This document shows, piece after piece, positions 51,996 through 59,908 of a stretch of 64,000 nt of DNA (the stretch's first letter is position 1; each line of letters opens with the position of its first letter). Origin of the DNA: Paraburkholderia caribensis (GTDB taxonomy: Bacteria > Pseudomonadota > Gammaproteobacteria > Burkholderiales > Burkholderiaceae). The DNA lies in the NCBI RefSeq assembly GCF_002902945.1, contig NZ_CP026101.1:2356001-2420000 (forward strand), read 5' to 3'. Position numbers and translations under genes: made by a program. A model generated the notes under the pieces. That model saw nothing but the letters and a program-made list of their open reading frames with translations. It did no database searches and was not told the origin of the DNA.

Positions 51996-52024
51996 ACTAT
52001 AGCGGCAATGCCGGAAACGTGCAA
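51996..52024 (-). promoter_or_regulatory. leuA promoter
   Basis: On the minus strand -35 TTGCAC (52019-52024) and -10 TATAGT (51996-52001) are 17 bases apart, close to the sigma-70 consensus. Transcription should start near 51988, about 200 bases before leuA. Confidence 0.7.
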
Positions 52025-52026
52025 TT

Positions 52027-52084
52027 GGGGGCCCTGCGGGACGGGCTTTTTGGGGTTTGGGTCTGGGGGGTTTGGTTTTTGGGG
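52027..52084 (+). other. G-run tract with quadruplex potential
   Basis: The plus strand has seven runs of three to six G residues in 58 bases, among them GGGGTTTGGGTCTGGGGGG. It meets the pattern for an intramolecular G-quadruplex and lies directly upstream of the leuA -35. Confidence 0.5.
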
Positions 52085-52132
52085 TTTTTGCTGCGTGAGC
52101 GGGATGGCGCGGGATGCGCCGTTTGCGTTTTT

Positions 52133-52213
52133 GGGCTTTGCGCTGGCATCCGCGGTTTCGGGTTTTGCGCTGGCATCGACGGTTTCGGGCTTTGCGCTGG
52201 CATCCGCGAATTG
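52133..52213. repeat. Three tandem 27-bp units at the left edge of the 608-bp element
   Basis: Three copies of a 27-base unit with core TTTGCGCTGGCATC, starting at 52133, 52160 and 52187. They are head to tail with only a few changes. Equivalent units, one or two at a time, occur at the other edges of the 608-bp elements. Confidence 0.8.
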
Positions 52214-52317
52214 TTAGCGCGCTTCACGCGTCGCCCCTGTGCGGGGCGGCACCTACTTTTCTTTGCCGCCGCAAAGAAAAGTAGGCAAAAGAAAGCGGCT
52301 CACACCGCCAACATTTC

Positions 52318-52325
52318 TTCTTGCC
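52318..52325. repeat. Left target-site duplication of the IS
   Basis: TTCTTGCC directly left of the IS is repeated directly right of it (53697-53704) and occurs once at the matching point of copy B (62478-62485). Confidence 0.9.
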
Positions 52326-53696
52326 GAGCCTGTCCGCATTTTTGTGGGCGAGGCGGTTAAAGGAATCGTTAGCCGCGCGCCTGCGTAAATCGATCGCCAA
52401 ACAGAATAGCAAACTGGTTCATGGCTGACTTCCAGTCGAAGGCTGAGCGCACGTTTTTGGCCAGGACGTTGCGCAATGCCAGCCAGAGTAGCTTGATTGC
52501 AGCCTCGTCATTGGGGAAGTGACCGCGGGTCTTGATGATCTTGCGCAACTGCATGTTCAGACTCTCAATGGCGTTCGTGGTGTACACGACCCGCCGGATC
52601 TCGGGTGGAAACACGAAGAACGGCGTGACGTGCTCCCAGGCGCGCTGCCAGGACTGCACGATAGTCGGGTATTTCGCGCCCCATGGCCCATCAGCAAAGG
52701 CCTGCAGAGCCTGCTTCGCTGCCTCTTCGCTGGCAGCTGCGTAGATCGGACGCAGCGCCTGGGCGACAGCCTTGCGGTCCTTCCAGCCAGCGTATTCCAG
52801 GCTGTTGCGGATCAGATGCACGATGCAGGTCTGCACCGCCGTCTTCGGGTAAGCTGCGCCGATCGCGTCGGTCAGCCCCTTCAGGCCGTCAACGACCGCA
52901 ATCAGGATGTCCTGGCAGCCGCGGGTCTTGAGTTCGTTGAACACCTTGAGCCAGAACTTCGCGCCCTCGGTCTGCTCAATCCACAGGCCCAGCACATCGC
53001 GCTGGCCGTCCGCCTGAATGCCCAGAGCCAGATACACCGCCTTGTTGCTGACCACACCGTCATCGCGGATCTTGACCCGCAACGCGTCGAAGAAGACCAC
53101 CGGATACATCGTCTCGAGCGGACGGTTCTGCCAGGCCAGCGTTTCGGCCATCACCTCGTCGGTGACCGAGCTGATGAAATCGGGCGACACCTCGGTGCCG
53201 TAGCTCTCGGCCAGAAAGGCCTGGATCTCGCGCACGCTCATGCCACGCGCGTACATCGCGATGATGCGCTCGTCAAAGCCGGTGAAGCGGCGTTCGTGTT
53301 TGGGGATCAGGATCGGCTCGAAGCTGCCGTCGCGGTCGCGCGGCAACTCGACCCGGACGACGCCACGATCGGTGATGACCGTCTTGCGGCTGGCGCCGTT
53401 GCGCTCGTTGGCCTGGCCAGCGGGTTTGGATTCGCCCGGTGGATACCCCAGATGCAGATTCATCTCCGCACCCATCGCGCGTTCGATAATCGCCTTGTTA
53501 AACGCCAGCATCAGATCCTGCACCTCGGTCGGCGTCATCGGCCCCTTGACCAGCTCGTCCAGCAGTGCTTTGGGCAGTTCAGGCAGCGGCCCTCGGGCCG
53601 CTGCCTGAGACGCCACCGTGCGTTTCTTCTTCATTGGCATATCCATGACTTTTACCTCTCATGATATGCCTCGCCCACAAAATGACGGATAGGCCC
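52326..53696 (-). mobile_element. IS256-family insertion sequence
   Basis: A 1371-bp insertion sequence. The terminal inverted repeats, 29 bases with about 24 matches, begin GAGCCTGTCCG on the left and GGGCCTATCCG on the right and share GTGGGCGAGGC at their inner ends. It holds one transposase gene and is flanked by identical 8-bp duplications, as expected of IS256-type transposition. Intact gene, ends and duplication indicate a recent insertion. Confidence 0.93.
52369..53646 (-). CDS. IS256-family transposase (Mutator type)
   Basis: A 425-residue DDE transposase that fills almost the whole IS. The catalytic acids are visible: Asp in VVFFDALRVKIRDDG, Asp in ILIAVVDGLKGL, and Glu in YTTNAIESLN, with the CIVHLIRNS histidine block between the second and third. 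Length is normal for the family and there is no frameshift, so it should be active. The N-terminal basic part would bind the terminal repeats. Two alternative methionines within five codons leave the exact start open. Confidence 0.95.
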   Translation of the reverse strand: MDMPMKKKRTVASQAAARGPLPELPKALLDELVKGPMTPTEVQDLMLAFNKAIIERAMGAEMNLHLGYPPGESKPAGQANERNGASRKTVITDRGVVRVELPRDRDGSFEPILIPKHERRFTGFDERIIAMYARGMSVREIQAFLAESYGTEVSPDFISSVTDEVMAETLAWQNRPLETMYPVVFFDALRVKIRDDGVVSNKAVYLALGIQADGQRDVLGLWIEQTEGAKFWLKVFNELKTRGCQDILIAVVDGLKGLTDAIGAAYPKTAVQTCIVHLIRNSLEYAGWKDRKAVAQALRPIYAAASEEAAKQALQAFADGPWGAKYPTIVQSWQRAWEHVTPFFVFPPEIRRVVYTTNAIESLNMQLRKIIKTRGHFPNDEAAIKLLWLALRNVLAKNVRSAFDWKSAMNQFAILFGDRFTQARG

Positions 53697-53704
53697 TTCT
53701 TGCC
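53697..53704. repeat. Right target-site duplication of the IS
   Basis: TTCTTGCC, identical to the 8 bases left of the IS. Confidence 0.9.
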
Positions 53705-54346
53705 TGAGGGCCCCCACAGGTTCTTACACTTCACACGGCAACTTTCCTGTTCGCGCTCGTTGCCAACGCTCTTGCGATGCGCCTCACCCGCTTCACGCAC
53801 CCGCGTCACGGCACGCCGCGCCAGCCAGTCCACGGCCGCCCAGGTGGCAAACTGTGTGTCGGCCCTCGGTGCTCCACACGCTTCACGCCAGACCGATTGC
53901 GCACGCGCCCCACCCTGTAAGAGCGCCACCCTATACGACGCGACAACCTACACACAGTTTGCCACCTGGGCGGCGCATACCATTCGCTGCCGCTGGCTCA
54001 TGTACGGGTGTTTGAAGTGGGTGAGGCGTTCATTCGAAGCGTTGGCAACGAGCAGTAACCGGGCACTCGCGTGTGAAGTGTGGGGACGTTGGGGGCCCGT
54101 GGGCAAAGGTCAAGAATTGGCGGTGTGAGCCGCTTTCTTTTGCCTACTTTTCTTTGCGGCGGCAAAGAAAAGTAGGTGCCGCCCCGCACAGGGGCGACGC
54201 GTGAAGCACGCTAACAATGCGCGGATGCCAGTGCAAAAGCAAAACACCCCGACCAGCACCGCGCGCAAAGCATCAACGCAAACGCAAGCGCAAGCGCAAG
54301 CAAACCACCCCAGCGTCGCAGACAGAAAAAAAACCAAAACCCACCA

Positions 54347-55219
54347 CTAACCAGGCCGCTGCGAGGAACGAGCCGGATTCCCCATCCCTCTCACGACGCG
54401 ATACGCCCAAAACACATACCCCGACAGGCCATAAAGCACAAACAGCCCAAACAGCATCAAAGGCGGATCAGAAGAAACCAGCACAAACGCGACCACCACG
54501 AGCAGAATCGCCGCAAACGGCACGCGATGTCGCACATCCAGCGCCTTGCCGCTGTAGAACGGCGCATTCGACACCATGGTCACGCCCGCGTAGATGGTCA
54601 AAGCAAAGGCAACCCAAGGCAACCAGACCAGTTTCAAAGGCACGCGATTATCCGTAGCAAGCCAGACAAAACCAGCGATCAACGCAGCCGCAGCCGGGCT
54701 CGGCATACCCTGGAAGAACCGCTTATCGACAACACCAATATTCGTATTGAACCGCGCCAGCCGAAGCGCCGCCCCCGAGCAATAAACGAACGCCGCGAGC
54801 CAGCCCCAGCGCCCGAGATCCTTCAGAATCCACTCATACATCACAAGCGCCGGCGCAACGCCGAACGACACCATATCCGACAGACTGTCGAACTGCTCCC
54901 CAAATGCGCTCTGCGTATGCGTCATGCGCGCAACGCGCCCGTCCATGCCATCGAGCACCATCGCGACAAAAATCGCAATCGCGGCGACTTCGAAGCGCAC
55001 GTTCATCGCCTGTACGACGGCGAAGAACCCGCAGAAAAGCGCCGCCGTCGTGAACGCATTGGGCAGCAGGTAAATCCCGCGCTTGCGCAGAAACTGCTGC
55101 CGCGCGGCGCGCCGGCTGTCGATCACGGATTCCGTTACCACGGACGGCTTGTTGCGCCTGAACGGTCGCGGCTGCGGCGCACCGCTGCTACGAGGACGAC
55201 GCGGTTTGAATGCGGCCAT
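54347..55219 (-). CDS. pssA: CDP-diacylglycerol-serine O-phosphatidyltransferase
   Basis: A 290-residue inner-membrane enzyme that makes phosphatidylserine from CDP-diacylglycerol and serine. The CDP-alcohol phosphotransferase motif DGx2ARx8Gx3Dx3D is complete, starting at Asp90 (DGMDGRVAR) and ending at Asp115. About seven transmembrane helices follow a basic N-terminal 40 residues. It lies 20 bases after psd, which acts on its product. Its last part, before the repeats, is richer in G and T on the coding strand than the rest. Confidence 0.95.
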   Translation of the reverse strand: MAAFKPRRPRSSGAPQPRPFRRNKPSVVTESVIDSRRAARQQFLRKRGIYLLPNAFTTAALFCGFFAVVQAMNVRFEVAAIAIFVAMVLDGMDGRVARMTHTQSAFGEQFDSLSDMVSFGVAPALVMYEWILKDLGRWGWLAAFVYCSGAALRLARFNTNIGVVDKRFFQGMPSPAAAALIAGFVWLATDNRVPLKLVWLPWVAFALTIYAGVTMVSNAPFYSGKALDVRHRVPFAAILLVVVAFVLVSSDPPLMLFGLFVLYGLSGYVFWAYRVVRGMGNPARSSQRPG

Positions 55220-55239
55220 CGAACCCTCCCTGTGCCGCT

Positions 55240-55878
55240 TTATAGTTCAGCCAGAACCGTGGACGAAGCCGAGACCTTCTCGCCGATCGACACACGCGGG
55301 CGGCTGCCCACGGGCAGATATACGTCCACGCGTGAACCGAACCGGATGAAGCCGTAGCGCTGGCCGCGCGTGAGCGGCTCGCCCGCCCTGACGTAGCAGA
55401 GAATGCGCCGTGCGATCAGGCCCGCGATCTGCACCGACGTCACCGTCGCGCCGCTCGCCGTTTCGATCACGACCGCGTTGCGTTCGTTTTCCGTCGACGC
55501 CTTGTCGACCGCAGCGTTCAGATACGCACCCGGAAAATATTCGACCTTCGAGATCGCACCATCGACCGGCGAGCGCTGCGAGTGCACGTTGAACACGTTC
55601 ATGAACACGCTGATCTTCAGCGCTTCACGGTTTGCGTACGGATCATGCGTGGTTTCGACAGCGACGATGCGGCCGTCGGCCGGGCACAGCACCGCGTTGG
55701 CCTGCGTCGGAATGGGCCGCGCAGGGTCGCGGAAGAACTGCACGACGAAGATGAGCAACAGCCAGAAAATCCAGGCAATGCCGAACCCTGCGATGAAGTG
55801 GATCAACAACGCAACGACGGCCGCGATGGCAATGAACGGCCAGCCTTCGCGCGCGATGATCGGATGAGGGTAATTCAT
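55240..55878 (-). CDS. psd: Phosphatidylserine decarboxylase
   Basis: A 212-residue short-type (group II) phosphatidylserine decarboxylase that makes phosphatidylethanolamine. Two N-terminal membrane segments (about 12-48) precede the catalytic part. The likely Asp-His-Ser triad is Asp68 (CPADGR), His99 (FNVHSQRSP) and Ser182 in FGSRVD, where self-cleavage between Gly181 and Ser182 would create the pyruvoyl cofactor. It is transcribed leftward with pssA after a terminator that follows ilvC. Confidence 0.93.
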   Translation of the reverse strand: MNYPHPIIAREGWPFIAIAAVVALLIHFIAGFGIAWIFWLLLIFVVQFFRDPARPIPTQANAVLCPADGRIVAVETTHDPYANREALKISVFMNVFNVHSQRSPVDGAISKVEYFPGAYLNAAVDKASTENERNAVVIETASGATVTSVQIAGLIARRILCYVRAGEPLTRGQRYGFIRFGSRVDVYLPVGSRPRVSIGEKVSASSTVLAEL

Positions 55879-55915
55879 AAGGTTGGGTTCAGTCTTTTTG
55901 AAAACCGTAGGATAG

Positions 55916-55955
55916 CAAAAGCCGTCCAGGGTTCAGCACACCTGGACGGCTTTTT
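55916..55955 (-). terminator. Terminator after ilvC
   Basis: GCCGTCCAGG (55921-55930) pairs perfectly with CCTGGACGGC (55941-55950) around a 10-base loop; on the minus strand it is followed by TTTTGC. It separates ilvBHC from psd-pssA. Confidence 0.85.
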
Positions 55956-56002
55956 GACGCTTCCGGCGCATTTCGTGCGCCGGAGGAAGAAAAACAGGCA
56001 GA

Positions 56003-57019
56003 TTAGTTCTTCGACTGATCGACCAGCTTGTTCTTCGCGATCCACGGCATCATCGCGCGCAGCTTCGAGCCGACCTGCTCGATCTGGTGCTCGGCCGTGA
56101 TACGGCGACGCGATTGCAGCGTCGGCGCGCCAGCGCGGTTTTCAATGATGAAGCTCTTCGCGTACTCGCCCGTCTGGATGTCCTTCAGGACTTCCTTCAT
56201 GACCTTCTTCGTCTCGTCCGTGATGATGCGCGGACCCGTCACGTACTCGCCGTACTCGGCGTTGTTCGAGATTGAATAGTTCATGTTGGCGATGCCGCCT
56301 TCGTAGATCAGGTCGACGATCAGCTTCAGTTCGTGCAGGCACTCGAAGTACGCCATTTCCGGCGCGTAACCCGCTTCGACCAGCGTTTCGAAGCCGGCCT
56401 TGATCAGGTCGACCGTACCGCCGCACAGGACAGCCTGCTCGCCGAACAGGTCCGTTTCCGTTTCTTCACGGAAGTTGGTTTCGATGATGCCGGCACGGCC
56501 ACCGCCGTTCGCCGCTGCGTACGACAACGCGATGTCGCGCGCTGCGCCCGACTTGTCTTGCGCGACCGCGATCAGGTGCGGCACGCCGCCACCTTGCGAG
56601 TACGTACCGCGCACCGTGTGGCCGGGAGCCTTCGGCGCGATCATGATGACGTCGAGGTCAGCGCGCGGGATCACCTGGCCGTAATGCACGTTGAAGCCGT
56701 GCGCGAATGCCAGCGCTGCGCCCTGCTTGGCGTTGCCGTGCACTTCCTTTGCGTAGACTTCGGCGATCTGCTCGTCGGGCAGCAGCATCATGACGACGTC
56801 GGCGCCCTTCACGGCTTCCGCCACTTCCTTGACCGTCAGGCCTGCGTTCTCAGCCTTGCTCCACGATGCGCCGCCCTTGCGCAGACCGACCGTGACGTTC
56901 ACGCCGCTTTCCTTCAGGTTCAGCGCGTGAGCATGGCCTTGCGAGCCATAGCCGATGATGGTGACCTGCTTGCCTTTGATGAGGGAGAGGTCGGCGTCCT
57001 TGTCGTAGAAAACTTTCAT
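56003..57019 (-). CDS. ilvC: Ketol-acid reductoisomerase
   Basis: A 338-residue class I enzyme that isomerises and reduces acetohydroxy acids with NADPH, the second common step of valine and isoleucine synthesis. The NADPH motif GYGSQGHAHALNLKESG is near residue 24, followed by the Arg/Ser residues that recognise the phosphate. Magnesium-binding acids lie in the knotted C-domain (ETDLFGEQAVLCGG and LHELKLIVDL). It is the last gene of ilvBHC, 102 bases after ilvH. Confidence 0.97.
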   Translation of the reverse strand: MKVFYDKDADLSLIKGKQVTIIGYGSQGHAHALNLKESGVNVTVGLRKGGASWSKAENAGLTVKEVAEAVKGADVVMMLLPDEQIAEVYAKEVHGNAKQGAALAFAHGFNVHYGQVIPRADLDVIMIAPKAPGHTVRGTYSQGGGVPHLIAVAQDKSGAARDIALSYAAANGGGRAGIIETNFREETETDLFGEQAVLCGGTVDLIKAGFETLVEAGYAPEMAYFECLHELKLIVDLIYEGGIANMNYSISNNAEYGEYVTGPRIITDETKKVMKEVLKDIQTGEYAKSFIIENRAGAPTLQSRRRITAEHQIEQVGSKLRAMMPWIAKNKLVDQSKN

Positions 57020-57121
57020 GTCTGTTCCTTGGCGAAATTCAGAAAAATGTTGCGTGTGTAGTGCTTGGGCCGGGCGCTTGACGCAACGCCCGGCGCGGAT
57101 CGAACCGATGTTGCCGGGTCG

Positions 57122-57613
57122 TTAAACCTTCAGGATACGCTCGCCGCGTCCGATGCCCGAACCGCCCGTGCGGACCGTTTCGAGAATCGCGGTGGCGTCG
57201 AGCCCTTCGATGAACGCGTCGAGCTTCTCGCTCGCGCCCGTCAGTTCGATCGTGTAGGTCTTTTCGGTGACGTCGATGATGCGGCCGCGGAAAATATCCG
57301 ACATCCGCTTCATCTCCTCACGTTCCTTGCCGACCGCCCTCACCTTGATCAGCATCAGCTCGCGCTCGATGTGGGCGCCCTCTGTCAGGTCGACCACTTT
57401 CACCACCTCGATCAGGCGGTTCAGATGCTTCGTGATCTGTTCGATCACGTCGTCCGAGCCAATGGAAACGATGGTCATGCGCGACAGCGAACGGTCTTCG
57501 GTCGGCGCCACCGTCAAGGTTTCGATGTTGTAGCCGCGTGCGGAGAACAGGCCGACCACGCGCGACAGCGCGCCCGGTTCGTTTTCCAGCAGAACGGAAA
57601 TAATGTGTCTCAT
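57122..57613 (-). CDS. ilvH: Acetolactate synthase small subunit
   Basis: A 163-residue regulatory subunit. The N-terminal ACT domain (MRHIISVLLENEPGALSRVVG) binds valine for feedback inhibition, and the C-terminal domain contacts the large subunit. Length matches E. coli IlvH. The start at 57613 is preferred over an in-frame upstream ATG whose 28 residues look unlike the family. It follows ilvB after 111 bases. Confidence 0.96.
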   Translation of the reverse strand: MRHIISVLLENEPGALSRVVGLFSARGYNIETLTVAPTEDRSLSRMTIVSIGSDDVIEQITKHLNRLIEVVKVVDLTEGAHIERELMLIKVRAVGKEREEMKRMSDIFRGRIIDVTEKTYTIELTGASEKLDAFIEGLDATAILETVRTGGSGIGRGERILKV

Positions 57614-57724
57614 GTTCGCTTCTTCCAGATATCGATGTATGCGATGCGTGCGATTTGCACCGCTCCGTCCGCGCTCATCTTTTGTGGAGATGTGCATGAC
57701 GGAGCCGGCGCCAAAACGCGCTCG

Positions 57725-59491
57725 TTATAGATCTTCCGATCCGAGGAGCATCTCCGTGATGCCCTTGCCGGCCTGAACCATCGGCCAGACGTTTTCGGTC
57801 GGATCGGTCTGGAAGTCGAGAAACACCGTGCGATCTTTCAGGCGCAGTGCTTCTTTCAGCGCCGGTTCCACGTCAGCGGTCTTTTCGATCCGCATGCCGA
57901 CGTGGCCGTACGCTTCGGCGAGCTTCACGAAGTCGGGCAGCGCATCCATGTACGAATGCGAATAGCGCTTGCTGTATTCGATCTGCTGCCACTGGCGCAC
58001 CATGCCCAGATAGCGGTTGTTGAGCGAAATGATCTTGACGGGCGTGTCGTACTGCTTGCAGGTGGACAGTTCCTGGATGCACATCTGGATCGAACCTTCG
58101 CCCGTGATACAGACGACGTCGTCATCCGGATGCGCCATCTTGACGCCCATTGCTGCCGGCAGGCCGAAGCCCATCGTGCCGAGACCGCCCGAGTTGATCC
58201 AGCGGCGCGGCTTGTTGAAACGGTAGAACTGCGCGGCCCACATCTGGTGCTGGCCGACGTCCGAACAGACGAACGCGTTGCCGTCCGTCAGTTCCCACAG
58301 CTTTTCGACCACGTATTGCGGCTTGATGATCTCGCTCTTGCGGTCGAACTTGAGACAGTCTTTCGAGCGCCAGCCTTCGATTTCCTTCCACCAGTCGGCA
58401 AGCGCCGCGGTGTCGGGGCCATGCTCGGCCGTTTGCAGCTGCTCGATCAGTTCCTTCAGCACTTCCTTCACATCGCCGACGATGGGGATGTCCACCTTCA
58501 CGCGCTTCGAAATCGACGAAGGGTCGATGTCGATGTGAATGATCTTGCGCGGACGCGACGAGAAGTGCGCCGGGTCGCCGATCACGCGGTCGTCGAAACG
58601 CGCGCCGATCGCGATCAGCACGTCGCAGTGCTGCATCGCCATGTTGGCTTCGTACGTGCCGTGCATGCCGAGCATGCCGAGGAATTTCTTGTCCGACGCG
58701 CGATAGCCGCCCAGCCCCATCAACGTGTTCGTGACGGGATAACCGAGCAGATCGGCGAACTGGTTCAGCTCGCGCGATGCATCCGCGAGGATAATGCCGC
58801 CGCCCGTGTAGATATACGGGCGCTTCGCCGACAAAAGCAGCGCGACGGCCTTGCGGATCTGCCCCGAGTGCCCCTTCGTGACGGGGTTGTACGAGCGCAG
58901 CGACACGCTTTTGAGCGGTTCGTACTGGCAAGCCGCCTTCGACACGTCTTTCGGAATGTCGATCAGCACCGGGCCGGGACGGCCGGTACGGGCGATATAG
59001 AAAGCTTTCTTGACGGTGGCGGCGAGATCGCGCACGTCCTTCACGAGGAAGTTGTGCTTCACGCAGGGGCGCGTGATGCCGACGGTATCGCACTCCTGGA
59101 ACGCATCCTGACCGATCGCAGCAGTCGGCACCTGGCCGCTGATGATCACCATCGGGATCGAGTCCATATAGGCCGTTGCGATGCCCGTCACCGCGTTGGT
59201 GACGCCCGGGCCGGAAGTCACGAGGCAGACGCCGACCTTGCCGGTCGAGCGCGCATAGGCGTCGGCGGCGTGAACCGCGGCCTGCTCGTGGCGCACGAGA
59301 ACGTGCTGGAATTTGTCCTGCTTGTAAAGCTCGTCGTAGATGTAGAGTACCGAGCCGCCGGGATAGCCCCAGACGAATTCGACGTCTTCGTCGGCCAGTG
59401 CCTTCATGAGCACGGTGGCGCCGATAGAGTCAGCTTCGTGATGGGGGGTGGTATCCGACGTGGAGAATTCCGCGCTGGGCATATTCATCAT
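57725..59491 (-). CDS. ilvB: Acetolactate synthase large subunit
   Basis: A 588-residue thiamine-diphosphate enzyme that condenses pyruvate with pyruvate or 2-oxobutyrate. The activating Glu lies in VRHEQAAVHAAD; the thiamine/magnesium motif reads ITGEGSIQMCIQELS with NNRYLG downstream, so the usual GDG is GEG here. The FAD-binding middle domain is intact. Three ATG codons lie close together (59491, 59488, 59482); AAGGTG is very near the first, so the second or third may be used. It could equally be named ilvI. Confidence 0.95.
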   Translation of the reverse strand: MMNMPSAEFSTSDTTPHHEADSIGATVLMKALADEDVEFVWGYPGGSVLYIYDELYKQDKFQHVLVRHEQAAVHAADAYARSTGKVGVCLVTSGPGVTNAVTGIATAYMDSIPMVIISGQVPTAAIGQDAFQECDTVGITRPCVKHNFLVKDVRDLAATVKKAFYIARTGRPGPVLIDIPKDVSKAACQYEPLKSVSLRSYNPVTKGHSGQIRKAVALLLSAKRPYIYTGGGIILADASRELNQFADLLGYPVTNTLMGLGGYRASDKKFLGMLGMHGTYEANMAMQHCDVLIAIGARFDDRVIGDPAHFSSRPRKIIHIDIDPSSISKRVKVDIPIVGDVKEVLKELIEQLQTAEHGPDTAALADWWKEIEGWRSKDCLKFDRKSEIIKPQYVVEKLWELTDGNAFVCSDVGQHQMWAAQFYRFNKPRRWINSGGLGTMGFGLPAAMGVKMAHPDDDVVCITGEGSIQMCIQELSTCKQYDTPVKIISLNNRYLGMVRQWQQIEYSKRYSHSYMDALPDFVKLAEAYGHVGMRIEKTADVEPALKEALRLKDRTVFLDFQTDPTENVWPMVQAGKGITEMLLGSEDL

Positions 59492-59635
59492 TCACCTTTC
59501 GAATTTTCGGCAAAAAATTGATCGGGTGCTCTCTGCCGGGCTTGTGGCTCGGGTTCAAGCGGCGCGTCCAGTTTGACAGGAAGGCTTCTTGGGCCAACCT
59601 CAAATGAGACAAGTCACTTATGTTGCGAACCGTAG

Positions 59636-59664
59636 ACGATATCTACGATACGTCCGATGGTCAA
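59636..59664 (-). promoter_or_regulatory. Likely ilvB promoter
   Basis: On the minus strand -35 TTGACC (59659-59664) and TATCGT (59636-59641) are 17 bases apart, giving a leader of about 140 bases. The rest of 59492-59908 shows no clear gene. Confidence 0.45.
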
Positions 59665-59908
59665 GCAAATATTTCCATGATTGACGGCGTCCGGCGTTTC
59701 ATCGTCCATTTTCGACCGTTTTACACATGCGTTACGTACGGCTTGCGGTTGCCTTGACGGAAATGGCATATTTCGCGTTCGAAGCTCGATGCATGGCAAA
59801 AGCCTGCCGCGTTTTTCCCCGGCTCGGGTGAAAGTTTGTTAGCATCCGCGAGTTTTACGACATTTTTCGACCGATTCCGCGCACACTCGCTGCGCCGACC
59901 CCCAACGG

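Larger units (their letters stand above)
52221..54207. mobile_element. 608-bp palindromic element, copy A (split by an IS)
   Basis: The ends 52221-52311 and 54117-54207 are a perfect 91-bp inverted repeat. Inside are further imperfect inverted pairs, for example around GGGCCCCCAC (53710/54090), TTGCCAACGC (53760/54040) and GGCAAACTGTGTG (53845/53950), so nearly the whole element can fold back on itself. Without the inserted IS and its duplicated 8 bases the length is 608 bp, the same as copy B. No credible gene lies in it. Each end contains a 34-base palindrome (52252-52285, 54143-54176). It may be a non-autonomous mobile element or encode a long structured RNA. The gap 54208-54346 up to pssA holds one GCGGATGCC unit and a CGCAAG simple repeat. 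Confidence 0.75.

Noticed and set aside
52133..52213. Three regular 27-bp repeats considered as a CRISPR array
   Set aside because: The units are directly adjacent with no unique spacers, and no cas genes are present.
53661..54128. Open frame of about 155 codons in the right half of element copy A
   Set aside because: It starts inside the IS end, the same frame is not kept in copy B, and the sequence is explained by nested inverted repeats.
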